NCBI RefSeq assembly: GCF_006716115.1
Contig: NZ_VFOO01000001.1
Coordinates: forward strand, 1,364,001-1,428,000
Length of the DNA stretch: 64,000 bases
From: Subtercola boreus
Lineage (GTDB): Bacteria; Actinomycetota; Actinomycetes; Actinomycetales; Microbacteriaceae
Direction of reading: 5' to 3'
The translations under genes and the position numbers were made by a program. This document shows, piece after piece, positions 57,187-64,000 of the stretch. The notes below the pieces were generated by a model, which made no database searches, was not told where the DNA came from, and was given only the letters and a program-made list of their open reading frames with translations. Within the stretch, counting starts at the first letter, position 1, and every line of letters starts with the position of its first letter.

Positions 57187-58893
57187 CTATTTCACCTTCT
57201 CCTGGTCGATGTCGTAGGTCGGCGCATCGGGGGCGTCCTTCGCGGGGCCCACTCCGACCGGGATCCCGGCCTCGGGGTGGTTCAGGTCGAAGGCCGGCGA
57301 CTCCGAACGGATACGCGGGATCGACGTGAAGTTGTGCCGGGGCGGCGGGCAGGATGTCGCCCACTCCAGTGACCGGCCGTAACCCCACGGGTCGTTGACG
57401 GTCACCTTCGGAGCGTTCCGTGCCGTGATGTACACGTTCAGGAAGAACGGGATCATCGACGAGGCCAGCAGGAAGGCACCCACGGTCGAGAGCTGGTTCA
57501 TCCAGGTGAACCCGTCGGCCGGCGAGTAGCTCGCGTAACGGCGGGGCATACCCACCACGCCGAGCCAGTGCTGGATGAGGAACGTGGTGTGGAAGCCGAT
57601 GAACAGCAACCAGAAGTGCCACTGGCCGAGCTTCTCGTTGAGCATCTTGCCGGTCCACTTGGGCCACCAGAAGTAGAAGCCCGAGAACATCGCGAACACG
57701 ACGGTGCCGAACACCACGTAGTGGAAGTGGGCGACGACGAAGTAGGAGTCCGAGACGTGGAAGTCGAGCGGCGGCGACGCGAGGATCACACCGGTCAGTC
57801 CACCGAAGGTGAACGTGATCAGGAAGCCGATCGCCCACATCATCGGGGTCTCGAAGGTGACGGAGCCTCGCCACATCGTTCCGACCCAGTTGAAGATCTT
57901 CACGCCCGTCGGTACCGCGATGAGCATCGTCATCAGGGCGAAGAACGGCAGTAGAACCGATCCGGTGACATACATGTGGTGAGCCCACACCGTGACCGAG
58001 AGGGCCGCGATGGAGATCGTCGCGTAGACGAGAGTCTTGTATCCGAAGATGGGTTTGCGGCTGAACACCGGGAGAACTTCGGAGATGATGCCGAAGAACG
58101 GCAGCGCGATGATGTAGACCTCCGGATGCCCGAAGAACCAGAACAGGTGCTGCCAGAGCAGTACACCGCCATTCGCCGCGTCATAGATGTGCCCGTCGAA
58201 CACCCTGTCTATACCCAGGGCGCTGAGCGCCGCCGCCAGAACCGGGAAGGCCATCAGCACGAGGATGGACGTGACCAGCACGTTCCAGGTGAAGATCGGC
58301 ATACGGAACATCGTCATGCCGGGGGCGCGCATCGTGATGATCGTCGTGATGAAGTTCACACCACCGAGGATCGTACCGAAGCCCGAGAGCACAAGCCCGA
58401 AGACCCAGAGGTTGCCTCCGTCACCGGGAGTGAAGGTCGTACTCGACAGCGGCGCATAGGCGAACCAGCCGAACGACGCGGCACCCTGCGGGGTGAGGAA
58501 GCCGGCGACGACGATGAGCGAACCGAAGCTGTAGAGCCAGTAGGCGAACGCGTTCAGACGGGGGAACGCGACATCCGGAGCACCGATCTGCAGCGGCATG
58601 AGCACGTTCGCGAACCCGGCGAAGAGCGGGGTGGCGAACATCAGCAGCATGATCGTGCCGTGCATGGTGAACAGCTGGTTGTACTGGTCTTTCGTGGCCA
58701 GCAGTTCCGCACCCGGCTCGAAGAGCTGGGCCCGGATGACCAGGGCCATGACTCCGCCGAGGCAGAAGTAGATGAACGACGAGATCAGGTACATGTACCC
58801 GATCGTCTTGTGGTCCGTGGAGGTGATCCACTTGACCAGAACGTTGCCCTTACGCTCGACGGGCGTGATTCTCGGCGCAGTCAGTGTGCTCAT
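57187..58893 (-). CDS. ctaD: Cytochrome c oxidase subunit I
   Basis: 568 residues, 12 membrane segments, heme a and a3-CuB subunit that reduces oxygen and pumps protons. The CuB/Tyr site is [10 protein letters not shown], then WAHHMYVTG with the two CuB histidines; heme ligands lie in TMHGTIMLL and [16 protein letters not shown] lies before the ATG; 9 nt after the ctaC stop. The C-terminal extension of about 60 residues is soluble. Confidence 0.97.
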   Translation of the reverse strand: MSTLTAPRITPVERKGNVLVKWITSTDHKTIGYMYLISSFIYFCLGGVMALVIRAQLFEPGAELLATKDQYNQLFTMHGTIMLLMFATPLFAGFANVLMPLQIGAPDVAFPRLNAFAYWLYSFGSLIVVAGFLTPQGAASFGWFAYAPLSSTTFTPGDGGNLWVFGLVLSGFGTILGGVNFITTIITMRAPGMTMFRMPIFTWNVLVTSILVLMAFPVLAAALSALGIDRVFDGHIYDAANGGVLLWQHLFWFFGHPEVYIIALPFFGIISEVLPVFSRKPIFGYKTLVYATISIAALSVTVWAHHMYVTGSVLLPFFALMTMLIAVPTGVKIFNWVGTMWRGSVTFETPMMWAIGFLITFTFGGLTGVILASPPLDFHVSDSYFVVAHFHYVVFGTVVFAMFSGFYFWWPKWTGKMLNEKLGQWHFWLLFIGFHTTFLIQHWLGVVGMPRRYASYSPADGFTWMNQLSTVGAFLLASSMIPFFLNVYITARNAPKVTVNDPWGYGRSLEWATSCPPPRHNFTSIPRIRSESPAFDLNHPEAGIPVGVGPAKDAPDAPTYDIDQEKVK

Positions 58894-58902
58894 CGTCGCC
58901 TT

Positions 58903-59790
58903 CTACTTCGAAGTCTCGGACGAGGTCTCTGCCAGGGGCGAGACCTTGCCGGGAAGGTTGGTGTTGCGGTTGTAGTCGTCGCCCAGCTGACCGGTGAAAC
59001 CCTGGTCGGCAAGAGACTTCGTGTAGGCGTCGTAGTCGGCCTGCGACACGACCTTCACGTTGAAGAGCATGTCGGAGTGGTACTCGCCGCACAGCTCCGC
59101 GCACTTGCCGGCGAAGGTGCCGATGCGCTCCGGCGTGACGTACATGTAGTTCGTCTTGCCGGGGATCATGTCCTTCTTGTACAGGAAGTCGATGACCCAG
59201 AAGGAGTGGATGACGTCGCGGGCGTGGAGCTCGATGGTGATCTTCTTGTCCACCGGGAGGACCAGGGTCGGGATCTCGCTCTCGACGAGCGATCCGTTGG
59301 GGTCGGCGGGGTCGGCCTGGGCCTGGACTCCCGCGGTGTAGACGTTCTGGTTGACGTAGTTGAAGTCCCAGGCCCACTGCTTGCCGTAGACCGAGATGAC
59401 CTCGTCGGGAGCGGAGTAGGGCTGCTCGATCTCCGCCTGGTCCTTCGCGGTGAAGGCGAAGAAGCCGAGCACGAGGATCAGTGGAACCACCGTGTAGAAG
59501 ATCTCGATGGGCATGTTGTAGCGCAACTGCACCGGAAGCCCGGTCTGGCCGCGACGGCGGCGGAACACGACGACCGCCCAGATCGTGAGGCCCCAGGTGA
59601 TGACACCCACGGCGAGCAGTACGAGCCACGACGTCACCCAGAGGCCGGTGACCTTGTCGGTGTTGTTCGTGGTGCCCTGTTCTCCCGGGAGGAAGCCCTG
59701 GAGCTGCTGCTGGGAGCAGCCCGCCAGAAGCAGGCCCATGCTCACCATCACGGGAATGGCGACCCATCTGAGACGTCTTTTCGAGCGCAC
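58903..59790 (-). CDS. ctaC: Cytochrome c oxidase subunit II
   Basis: 295 residues. Signal peptide with lipobox LLAGC (Cys25), so it is probably lipidated, then two membrane segments and a periplasm-side CuA domain with CAELCGEYHSDM and the outer His in DVIHSFWV. CuA takes electrons directly from QcrC in the supercomplex. GTG start with GAAGGG 6 nt upstream. A 16-bp inverted repeat (GTCAA-6-TTGAC, 59827-59842) lies in its upstream region. A Gly/Leu-rich tail of about 20 residues ends the protein. Confidence 0.96.
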   Translation of the reverse strand: MRSKRRLRWVAIPVMVSMGLLLAGCSQQQLQGFLPGEQGTTNNTDKVTGLWVTSWLVLLAVGVITWGLTIWAVVVFRRRRGQTGLPVQLRYNMPIEIFYTVVPLILVLGFFAFTAKDQAEIEQPYSAPDEVISVYGKQWAWDFNYVNQNVYTAGVQAQADPADPNGSLVESEIPTLVLPVDKKITIELHARDVIHSFWVIDFLYKKDMIPGKTNYMYVTPERIGTFAGKCAELCGEYHSDMLFNVKVVSQADYDAYTKSLADQGFTGQLGDDYNRNTNLPGKVSPLAETSSETSK

Positions 59791-59926
59791 CTGAAACCCT
59801 TCGGAACTACTGCTGGCGATACTTGTGTCAAGTGTATTTGACCCTGCCTAGCCTAATGTGTCGAATCTCGGCTGAATGTTTGCGGCAGCACAGCTGGCAG
59901 GTGTGTCTGGGCATGCCCAGAGCACG

Positions 59927-59966
59927 AAAAAACCCCCGAGATCCGCCAGATGACGGGCCTCGGGGG
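59927..59966 (-). terminator. Rho-independent terminator after erpA
   Basis: CCCCCGAG/CTCGGGGG stem (59933-59940 with 59959-59966) with six A on the plus strand (59927-59932), which are six T on the minus strand. It ends the erpA transcript. Confidence 0.9.
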
Positions 59967-60038
59967 CTAAAGCTGAGCGATTCTACTCAGCGTAGAAATT
60001 TTTTGCCGAGTTGCCTCGGCAGGCGGGTTGCAGGCCCT

Positions 60039-60407
60039 CTAGTGGAAGGAGTCGCCGCACGCGCAGCTGCCGCCGGCGTTCGGGTTGTCGATGGTGAACC
60101 CCTGCTTCTGGATGGTGTCCTCGAAGTCGATCGTCGCGCCATCGAGGTACGGCACGCTCATCTTGTCGACGATGACCTCGACGCCGTCGAAGTCGACCAC
60201 GCCGTCACCGTCGAGCTGGCGCTCGTCGAAGTAGAGCTGGTAGATGAGCCCCGAGCATCCACCCGGCTGCACAGCGACGCGGAGACGCAGGTCGTCGCGA
60301 CCCTCCTGGCCGAGCAGGCTCTTCACCTTCGCTGCGGCACCGTCGGTCAGACCGACCTTGTGGGCGGGCGCCTCGACCTGCGGGGTGAGTGAGATGGTGT
60401 CGCTCAT
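60039..60407 (-). CDS. erpA: Iron-sulfur cluster insertion protein
   Basis: 122 residues, A-type carrier that delivers Fe-S clusters to target proteins. The three ligand cysteines are conserved: Cys51 (QPGGCSGLIY) and Cys115/Cys117 (GGSCACGDSF). AAGGAG lies 6 nt before the ATG, one of the strongest ribosome sites in the window. Monocistronic, ended by a clear terminator. Upstream of ctaC on the same strand, an arrangement I recall from many Actinobacteria, though the terminator separates them. Confidence 0.95.
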   Translation of the reverse strand: MSDTISLTPQVEAPAHKVGLTDGAAAKVKSLLGQEGRDDLRLRVAVQPGGCSGLIYQLYFDERQLDGDGVVDFDGVEVIVDKMSVPYLDGATIDFEDTIQKQGFTIDNPNAGGSCACGDSFH

Positions 60408-60500
60408 GACGTCTCCTTAGTGGTGAGTCGGTGGGTTTGAGAAGAATACTAAACCGAGAACCTGCGAACAGGGCGTTCTATTCCGGAACGGGGCGCCCGG

Positions 60501-61943
60501 CTACTCCGGAATCCGGTTCTCCGCCAGGCGCGAGAGCAGCAGCGCCTCGGTGAGGATGGCGCGCTTGAAGACACCGAGGTGCAGAGACTCATTGGGGCTG
60601 TGGGCCCGGGTGTCGGGGTCTTCGACGCCGGTCACGAGGATCTGCGCGTCGGGGAACACCCGCACCAGATCGGCGATGAACGGGATCGAGCCGCCGATCC
60701 CGGTCTCCATGGGTTCGACGCCCCAGCCGTCGGCCATCGCCTTCTTCGCTGCGGTCACCGCCCACCCGCTGGTGTCGACGAGGAAGGGCTGGCCGCCGTC
60801 GGTGTCGCTGATCTCGACGTGGGCGCCGAAGGGCACGTTCGCGTGCACATGCGCTTCGAGCGCTGCCAGCGCCTCCCGGGCATCCTGCCCCGGGGCGATG
60901 CGCGCGCTCAGGCGCACGGAGACCTTCGGCAACAGGGTGTTCGAGGCGTTCGCGACGCTCGGGGCGTCGATGCCGGTGATCGTGATGGCGGGCTTCGCCC
61001 AGAGCCGTGCCAGCAGTGGCCCGCTGCCGATCGGAGTGACCCCGGGCAGCAGCGCCGCGTCGCGGGTGAAGTCGGCGATCGCGTCCGGGCTGTCGGGCAC
61101 CGTCTCGCCCGACTCCGTGAGGCCCTCGACCGCGACGCTGCCGTCGGGCCCGTGGAGCGTCGAGAGGAGGCGCACCATGGCCATCATCGCGTCGGGAGCG
61201 GCTCCCCCGAACATCCCGGAGTGCGAGGCGTGTTCGAGCGTTTCGACCGTGAGCTTGAAGGTGACGTTGCCGCGCAGGCTGATGGTGAGGGAGGGAGTGT
61301 CGACGTTCCAGTTGTCGGAGTCGGCGACGATGATCACGTCGGACGCCAGGGCGACGCGGTTCTGTTCGAGGAAGTCGGCGAACGACCGGGAGCCGAACTC
61401 CTCCTCGCCCTCGATGAAGAGCACGAGGCCGAGGTCGAGGTCGTCGCCGTATTCGTGCGCGAGCGCGCGCACTGCGGCGAGGTGCGAGACGACGCCGGCC
61501 TTGTCGTCGGCCGCGCCCCGCCCATAGAGGCGGTCGCCGCGCACGGTCGGCTCGAAGGGGGGCGAGTCCCAGTCGGCGTCGTCGCCGGGCGGCTGCACGT
61601 CGTGGTGCGCGTAGAGCAGCACCGTGGGCCGGCCGTTCCGGGCCCGGCGGGTGGCGAGCACGGCGGGCTGGCCGAGTTCACCGCTCTGCGGGTCGGCGAC
61701 GGCCTGCTTGATGTGGACGGCGTCGAAGACTCCCGTCGCTTCGAACAGGGCGGCGACGGCCTTCGCGCTGGCGGCGACGTGGGCGGGGTCGAAGGCGCTC
61801 CACGAGACGCTCGGGATGCGCACCAGGTCGGTGAGGCCGGCGATCGTCGCCGGCAGGGCACCGGCCAGGAAGCTCCGGATGCCCTCCTCCCGCTCGCTGG
61901 ATGCTGTGTCTTGGCGGTCGGACGTGCCCTGTTGCTCGGTCAT
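60501..61943 (-). CDS. M20 family dipeptidase
   Basis: 480-residue zinc peptidase of the M20 family, dipeptidase/CNDP-like. Zinc ligands lie in YAHHDVQPPG, YGRGAADDKAG, FIEGEEEFGS, IVADSDNWN and the C-terminal HSPNESLHLG; Glu of EGEEE is the catalytic base. A lid domain occupies about 190-330. No signal peptide, so it is cytoplasmic and probably trims imported dipeptides. ATG 61943 has TAAGAT 7 nt upstream, so it is likely leaderless. Divergent from the DUF3043 gene. Confidence 0.94.
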   Translation of the reverse strand: MTEQQGTSDRQDTASSEREEGIRSFLAGALPATIAGLTDLVRIPSVSWSAFDPAHVAASAKAVAALFEATGVFDAVHIKQAVADPQSGELGQPAVLATRRARNGRPTVLLYAHHDVQPPGDDADWDSPPFEPTVRGDRLYGRGAADDKAGVVSHLAAVRALAHEYGDDLDLGLVLFIEGEEEFGSRSFADFLEQNRVALASDVIIVADSDNWNVDTPSLTISLRGNVTFKLTVETLEHASHSGMFGGAAPDAMMAMVRLLSTLHGPDGSVAVEGLTESGETVPDSPDAIADFTRDAALLPGVTPIGSGPLLARLWAKPAITITGIDAPSVANASNTLLPKVSVRLSARIAPGQDAREALAALEAHVHANVPFGAHVEISDTDGGQPFLVDTSGWAVTAAKKAMADGWGVEPMETGIGGSIPFIADLVRVFPDAQILVTGVEDPDTRAHSPNESLHLGVFKRAILTEALLLSRLAENRIPE

Positions 61944-62000
61944 ACGGGTAATCTTAGAAGGCAGGCAGCATCCACTGCCCGCGAGACTCAAGGACTGACT

Positions 62001-62597
62001 GTGTTCAAGCGCCCCACCCCCGCCGCCCCGACCGAGACCGCCGAGCAGGTCGCGGCCCACGCCGCCGCGCAGCAGCGCCAGGCCGGTTCGGGCAAGGGCG
62101 CGCCGACACCCACCCGCCGGGAGCAGGAGGCTGCGCGGAAGCGCCCGCTCGTGCCGAGCGACCGCAAAGAGGCGGCCCGGCAGGCGAAGAGCCAGACGTC
62201 GGCCGAGCGTGAGCGTGCCCGCATCGGTATGGCCGCCGGCGAGGAGAAGTACCTGCTCGCCCGCGACCGGGGCGTGCAGAAGCGATTCGTGCGCGACTAC
62301 GTGGACTCGCGGTTCAGCATCGGCGAGATCGTGATCCCCGCCGTGTTCGGCATCATCCTGCTGCAGCTCGTTCCGAACCCGCAGATCCAGACCTACCTGA
62401 CGCTCGTGCTCTACGCCTTCGTGATCATCGTCGCGCTCGACATCGTGCTGATGGGCAACCGCATCAACAAGCTGCTGCGTGCGAAGTACGGCACTCTCGA
62501 CCGGGGCCTGCGCTGGTACGGCGCGATGCGCGCCCTGCAGCTGCGCCCGATGCGGCTGCCGAAGCCGCAGGTCAAGCGCGGCCAGCGCCCCAGCTGA
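62001..62597 (+). CDS. DUF3043 membrane protein
   Basis: 198 residues. The first about 100 are charged and Ala/Arg/Glu-rich, then ARDRGVQKRFVRDYVDSRF, a DUF3043 hallmark, two membrane segments (about 113-131 and 136-156), and a basic cytoplasmic tail (LRPMRLPKPQVKRGQRPS). A conserved actinobacterial protein of unknown function. GTG 62001 with AAGGA 6 nt upstream. Divergent from the M20 peptidase and convergent with pyrD across a hairpin. Confidence 0.9.
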   Translation: MFKRPTPAAPTETAEQVAAHAAAQQRQAGSGKGAPTPTRREQEAARKRPLVPSDRKEAARQAKSQTSAERERARIGMAAGEEKYLLARDRGVQKRFVRDYVDSRFSIGEIVIPAVFGIILLQLVPNPQIQTYLTLVLYAFVIIVALDIVLMGNRINKLLRAKYGTLDRGLRWYGAMRALQLRPMRLPKPQVKRGQRPS

Positions 62598-62628
62598 GCC
62601 GCGTCGCTGCTTCCGTCGCATCCGCGCA

Positions 62629-62676
62629 CGTTTGTCGCATCCGCTGGTGCGCGCGCAGGCGCGGAAGCGACAAACG
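62629..62676. terminator. Hairpin in convergent DUF3043-pyrD gap
   Basis: 16-bp stem with one mismatch (62629-62644 with 62661-62676). Its right-arm core GCGGAAGCGACAA also occurs at 15439-15450. Probable bidirectional terminator. Confidence 0.65.
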
Positions 62677-62735
62677 GTAGCGCAAGTCGTGCCGGGCCCG
62701 GGAGCAGCGTAGAGCGCGCTGTGCGCGGCGGAGCT

Positions 62736-63770
62736 TCAGTGGGCGGCGCGGAGCGCGGCGAGGCCGCGGTTGACCTGGCGGGCCCAGAGCGGGCCTCGGT
62801 AGAGGAACCCGGTGTAGCCCTGCACGAGGGTGGCACCGGCGGCGAGGCGTTCGGCTGCGTCATCCGCCGTCTCGATGCCGCCGACCGAGATCACACAGAG
62901 GTCCGCGGGAACGACGGAACGCACCAGCTTCAGCACCTCGAGGGACCGGGTCGCGACGGGCGGGCCGGAGAGTCCCCCCGCGCCGGCCGCAGCGACGATC
63001 TGCGGATCTGTGGCGAGTCCTTCCCGCGAGATGGTGGTGTTCGTGGCGATGATGCCGTCGAGCCCGAGTGAGACGGCGAGTTCCGCGATGCGGCGCACCT
63101 CGTCGTCGCTGAGGTCGGGGGCGATCTTCACGAGCAGCGGAACGGCGCCCGCCTCCTCGCGAACGGCGGTGAGGAGCGGGGCCAGCTTGTCGAGCTCCTG
63201 GAGTCCGCGGAGCCCGGGAGTGTTCGGCGAGCTGACGTTCACCACCAGATAGTCGGCGACGGGGGCGAGCGCGCGAGCGCTCGAGCGGTAGTCGTCGATC
63301 GCGTCGTCCACGTCGACGACGCGGCTCTTGCCGATGTTGATGCCGACGATGGGCCGGTAGGCGGCGCCAGACGTGCGCGCGACCCGCAGGGCAGCGGGGC
63401 CCGCTCCCCCGTTGTTGAAGCCCATCCGGTTGATCACGGCGCGGTCCGGCACCAGGCGGAACAGTCGCGGGCGCTCGTTGCCGGACTGCGCCTTGGCCGT
63501 GAGGGTACCGATCTCGACGTGGCTGAAGCCGAGCATCCCGAGCCCGACGATGGCGCGCCCGTCTTTGTCGAACCCGGCCGCGACGCCGAACGGCGAGTCG
63601 AAGTCGAGCCCGAGGGTGTGCACGGCCAGAGACGGGTCGGGCGCGGTGAAGCGTCGCACGAGGGACCCGAGGCGCGTGCGCGGCAGGGCACGGATGACGT
63701 CGAACGCGAGGTGATGCGCCTGCTCGGGGTCGAGCCGCGACAGCACGAACCGGAAGAGGAGGGGGTACAC
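62736..63770 (-). CDS. pyrD: Dihydroorotate dehydrogenase (quinone), class 2
   Basis: 344 residues. Oxidises dihydroorotate to orotate in pyrimidine synthesis, passing electrons to menaquinone. The N-terminal helix extension of class 2 enzymes is present (YPLLFRFVLSRLDPEQAHHL by ends), followed by GVAAGFDKDG, RLFRL, NRMGFNNGG, the catalytic Ser in NVSSPNTPGLR, KIAPDL, TNTTISR and the FMN loop SVGGI. GTG start; the stop of the upstream nrdR lies 8 nt away, so the two are probably co-transcribed. Confidence 0.95.
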   Translation of the reverse strand: MYPLLFRFVLSRLDPEQAHHLAFDVIRALPRTRLGSLVRRFTAPDPSLAVHTLGLDFDSPFGVAAGFDKDGRAIVGLGMLGFSHVEIGTLTAKAQSGNERPRLFRLVPDRAVINRMGFNNGGAGPAALRVARTSGAAYRPIVGINIGKSRVVDVDDAIDDYRSSARALAPVADYLVVNVSSPNTPGLRGLQELDKLAPLLTAVREEAGAVPLLVKIAPDLSDDEVRRIAELAVSLGLDGIIATNTTISREGLATDPQIVAAAGAGGLSGPPVATRSLEVLKLVRSVVPADLCVISVGGIETADDAAERLAAGATLVQGYTGFLYRGPLWARQVNRGLAALRAAH

Positions 63771-63778
63771 CGGTGCCG

Positions 63779-64000
63779 CTACTCGGGCCGGGCGGCCGAG
63801 GCCGCGCTGGCGGGCTTGGCCGCGGTTCCGGATGTCGCGGCGGAGCCGGCGCCGACGCCGGCCGGCGAGCTCGCCGAACCGGAGCTCCCCGAACCGGAGC
63901 TCGCGGCTCCGGATGCCGCGGGGCCGCCCTGCCGGTCATCCGGAGCCTCGGCGTGCTCGACGCGCAGCAGGGTGATCGCCGCCTCGAAGTCGTCGAGCGA
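63779..64000 (-). CDS. nrdR: C-terminal part of NrdR-like regulator (cut by window edge)
   Basis: Only the last 73 residues are visible. They begin SLDDFEAAITLLRVEH, which resembles the end of the ATP-cone domain of NrdR, the repressor of ribonucleotide reductase genes. This is followed by about 58 residues made almost only of Ala, Gly, Ser and Pro (for example AASSGSGSSGSASSP), an extension not usual for NrdR. The zinc finger and most of the ATP cone lie beyond 64000, so the name rests on one short match and should be treated as tentative. Upstream of pyrD by 8 nt. Confidence 0.6.
   Translation of the reverse strand, partial: SLDDFEAAITLLRVEHAEAPDDRQGGPAASGAASSGSGSSGSASSPAGVGAGSAATSGTAAKPASAASAARPE

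Noticed and set aside
57976-59841. Plus-strand open frame of 621 codons opposite ctaC and ctaD
   Set aside because: Antisense shadow of two conserved oxidase genes; composition only Arg/Asp/Glu/His/Val-rich.
61944-62621. N-terminal extension of the M20 peptidase frame to 62621
   Set aside because: It would cross the divergent DUF3043 gene; ATG 61943 with TAAGAT upstream and the normal domain start fit better.

Overview
The window is a contiguous piece of a high-GC actinobacterial chromosome, most likely from the family Microbacteriaceae. Supporting signs are the very GC-rich third codon positions, the ctaE-qcrCAB and ctaCDF respiratory operons next to trpD, a DUF3043 protein beside pyrD, a LAXTG sorting signal, an orphan WXG100-type protein and many apparently leaderless genes. 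I see no plasmid, phage, IS element, rRNA, tRNA or CRISPR array. The genus cannot be fixed from the sequence alone.

Region 1 (1-9.7 kb): the end of an IclR regulator, then a minus-strand operon reading from 8396 down to 924. It encodes a polar amino acid type ABC transporter (ATPase, binding lipoprotein, two permeases), a CutC-ROK kinase fusion, NagB and an M81 metallopeptidase. A ROK repressor is divergent to it. Together they look like uptake and breakdown of an amino sugar or amino sugar-amino acid conjugate. Region 2 (9.7-16 kb): a TetR regulator with a divergent quinone oxidoreductase sharing a strong palindromic operator, a frameshifted wall-anchored acid phosphatase, an alcohol dehydrogenase, and MmcQ/YjbR, thioesterase and DUF1801-like genes. 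Region 3 (16-26.5 kb): a WXG100 protein with two partner genes, a TetR-regulated 14-TM drug exporter, a Tat-exported glycoside hydrolase with a divergent MarR regulator, a glycosyltransferase-pabB pair and an amino acid permease.

Region 4 (26.6-43.3 kb): a complete Mrp antiporter operon (mrpA-B fusion, C, D, E, F, G, all overlapping by 4 nt), a YchJ-like gene and cardiolipin synthase, glycogen debranching enzyme GlgX, a tight operon of acyl-CoA dehydrogenase-like, PIG-L deacetylase/methyltransferase fusion and glycosyltransferase, then a GH15 enzyme and Dps. Region 5 (43.3-46.9 kb): PTS-dependent dihydroxyacetone kinase dhaKLM and trpD.

Region 6 (47-64 kb): ctaE-qcrC-qcrA-qcrB on the plus strand faces ctaC-ctaD-ctaF on the minus strand. 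About 5 kb of accessory DNA lies between these two halves of the respiratory supercomplex: three tandem secreted paralogues with bacterial Ig-like domains, six conserved cysteines and shared upstream DNA, plus a small minus-strand gene. ErpA, an M20 dipeptidase, a DUF3043 protein, PyrD and the end of NrdR follow.

The best candidates for undescribed biology are the three-paralogue secreted family with its duplicated terminator-promoter unit, the acyl-CoA dehydrogenase/PIG-L-methyltransferase/glycosyltransferase operon, the CutC-ROK fusion and its possible non-AUG start, and the WXG100 protein with its unknown partners. All gaps between genes are under 300 bases; the notable ones hold hairpins, palindromes or a G-run tract and are listed.
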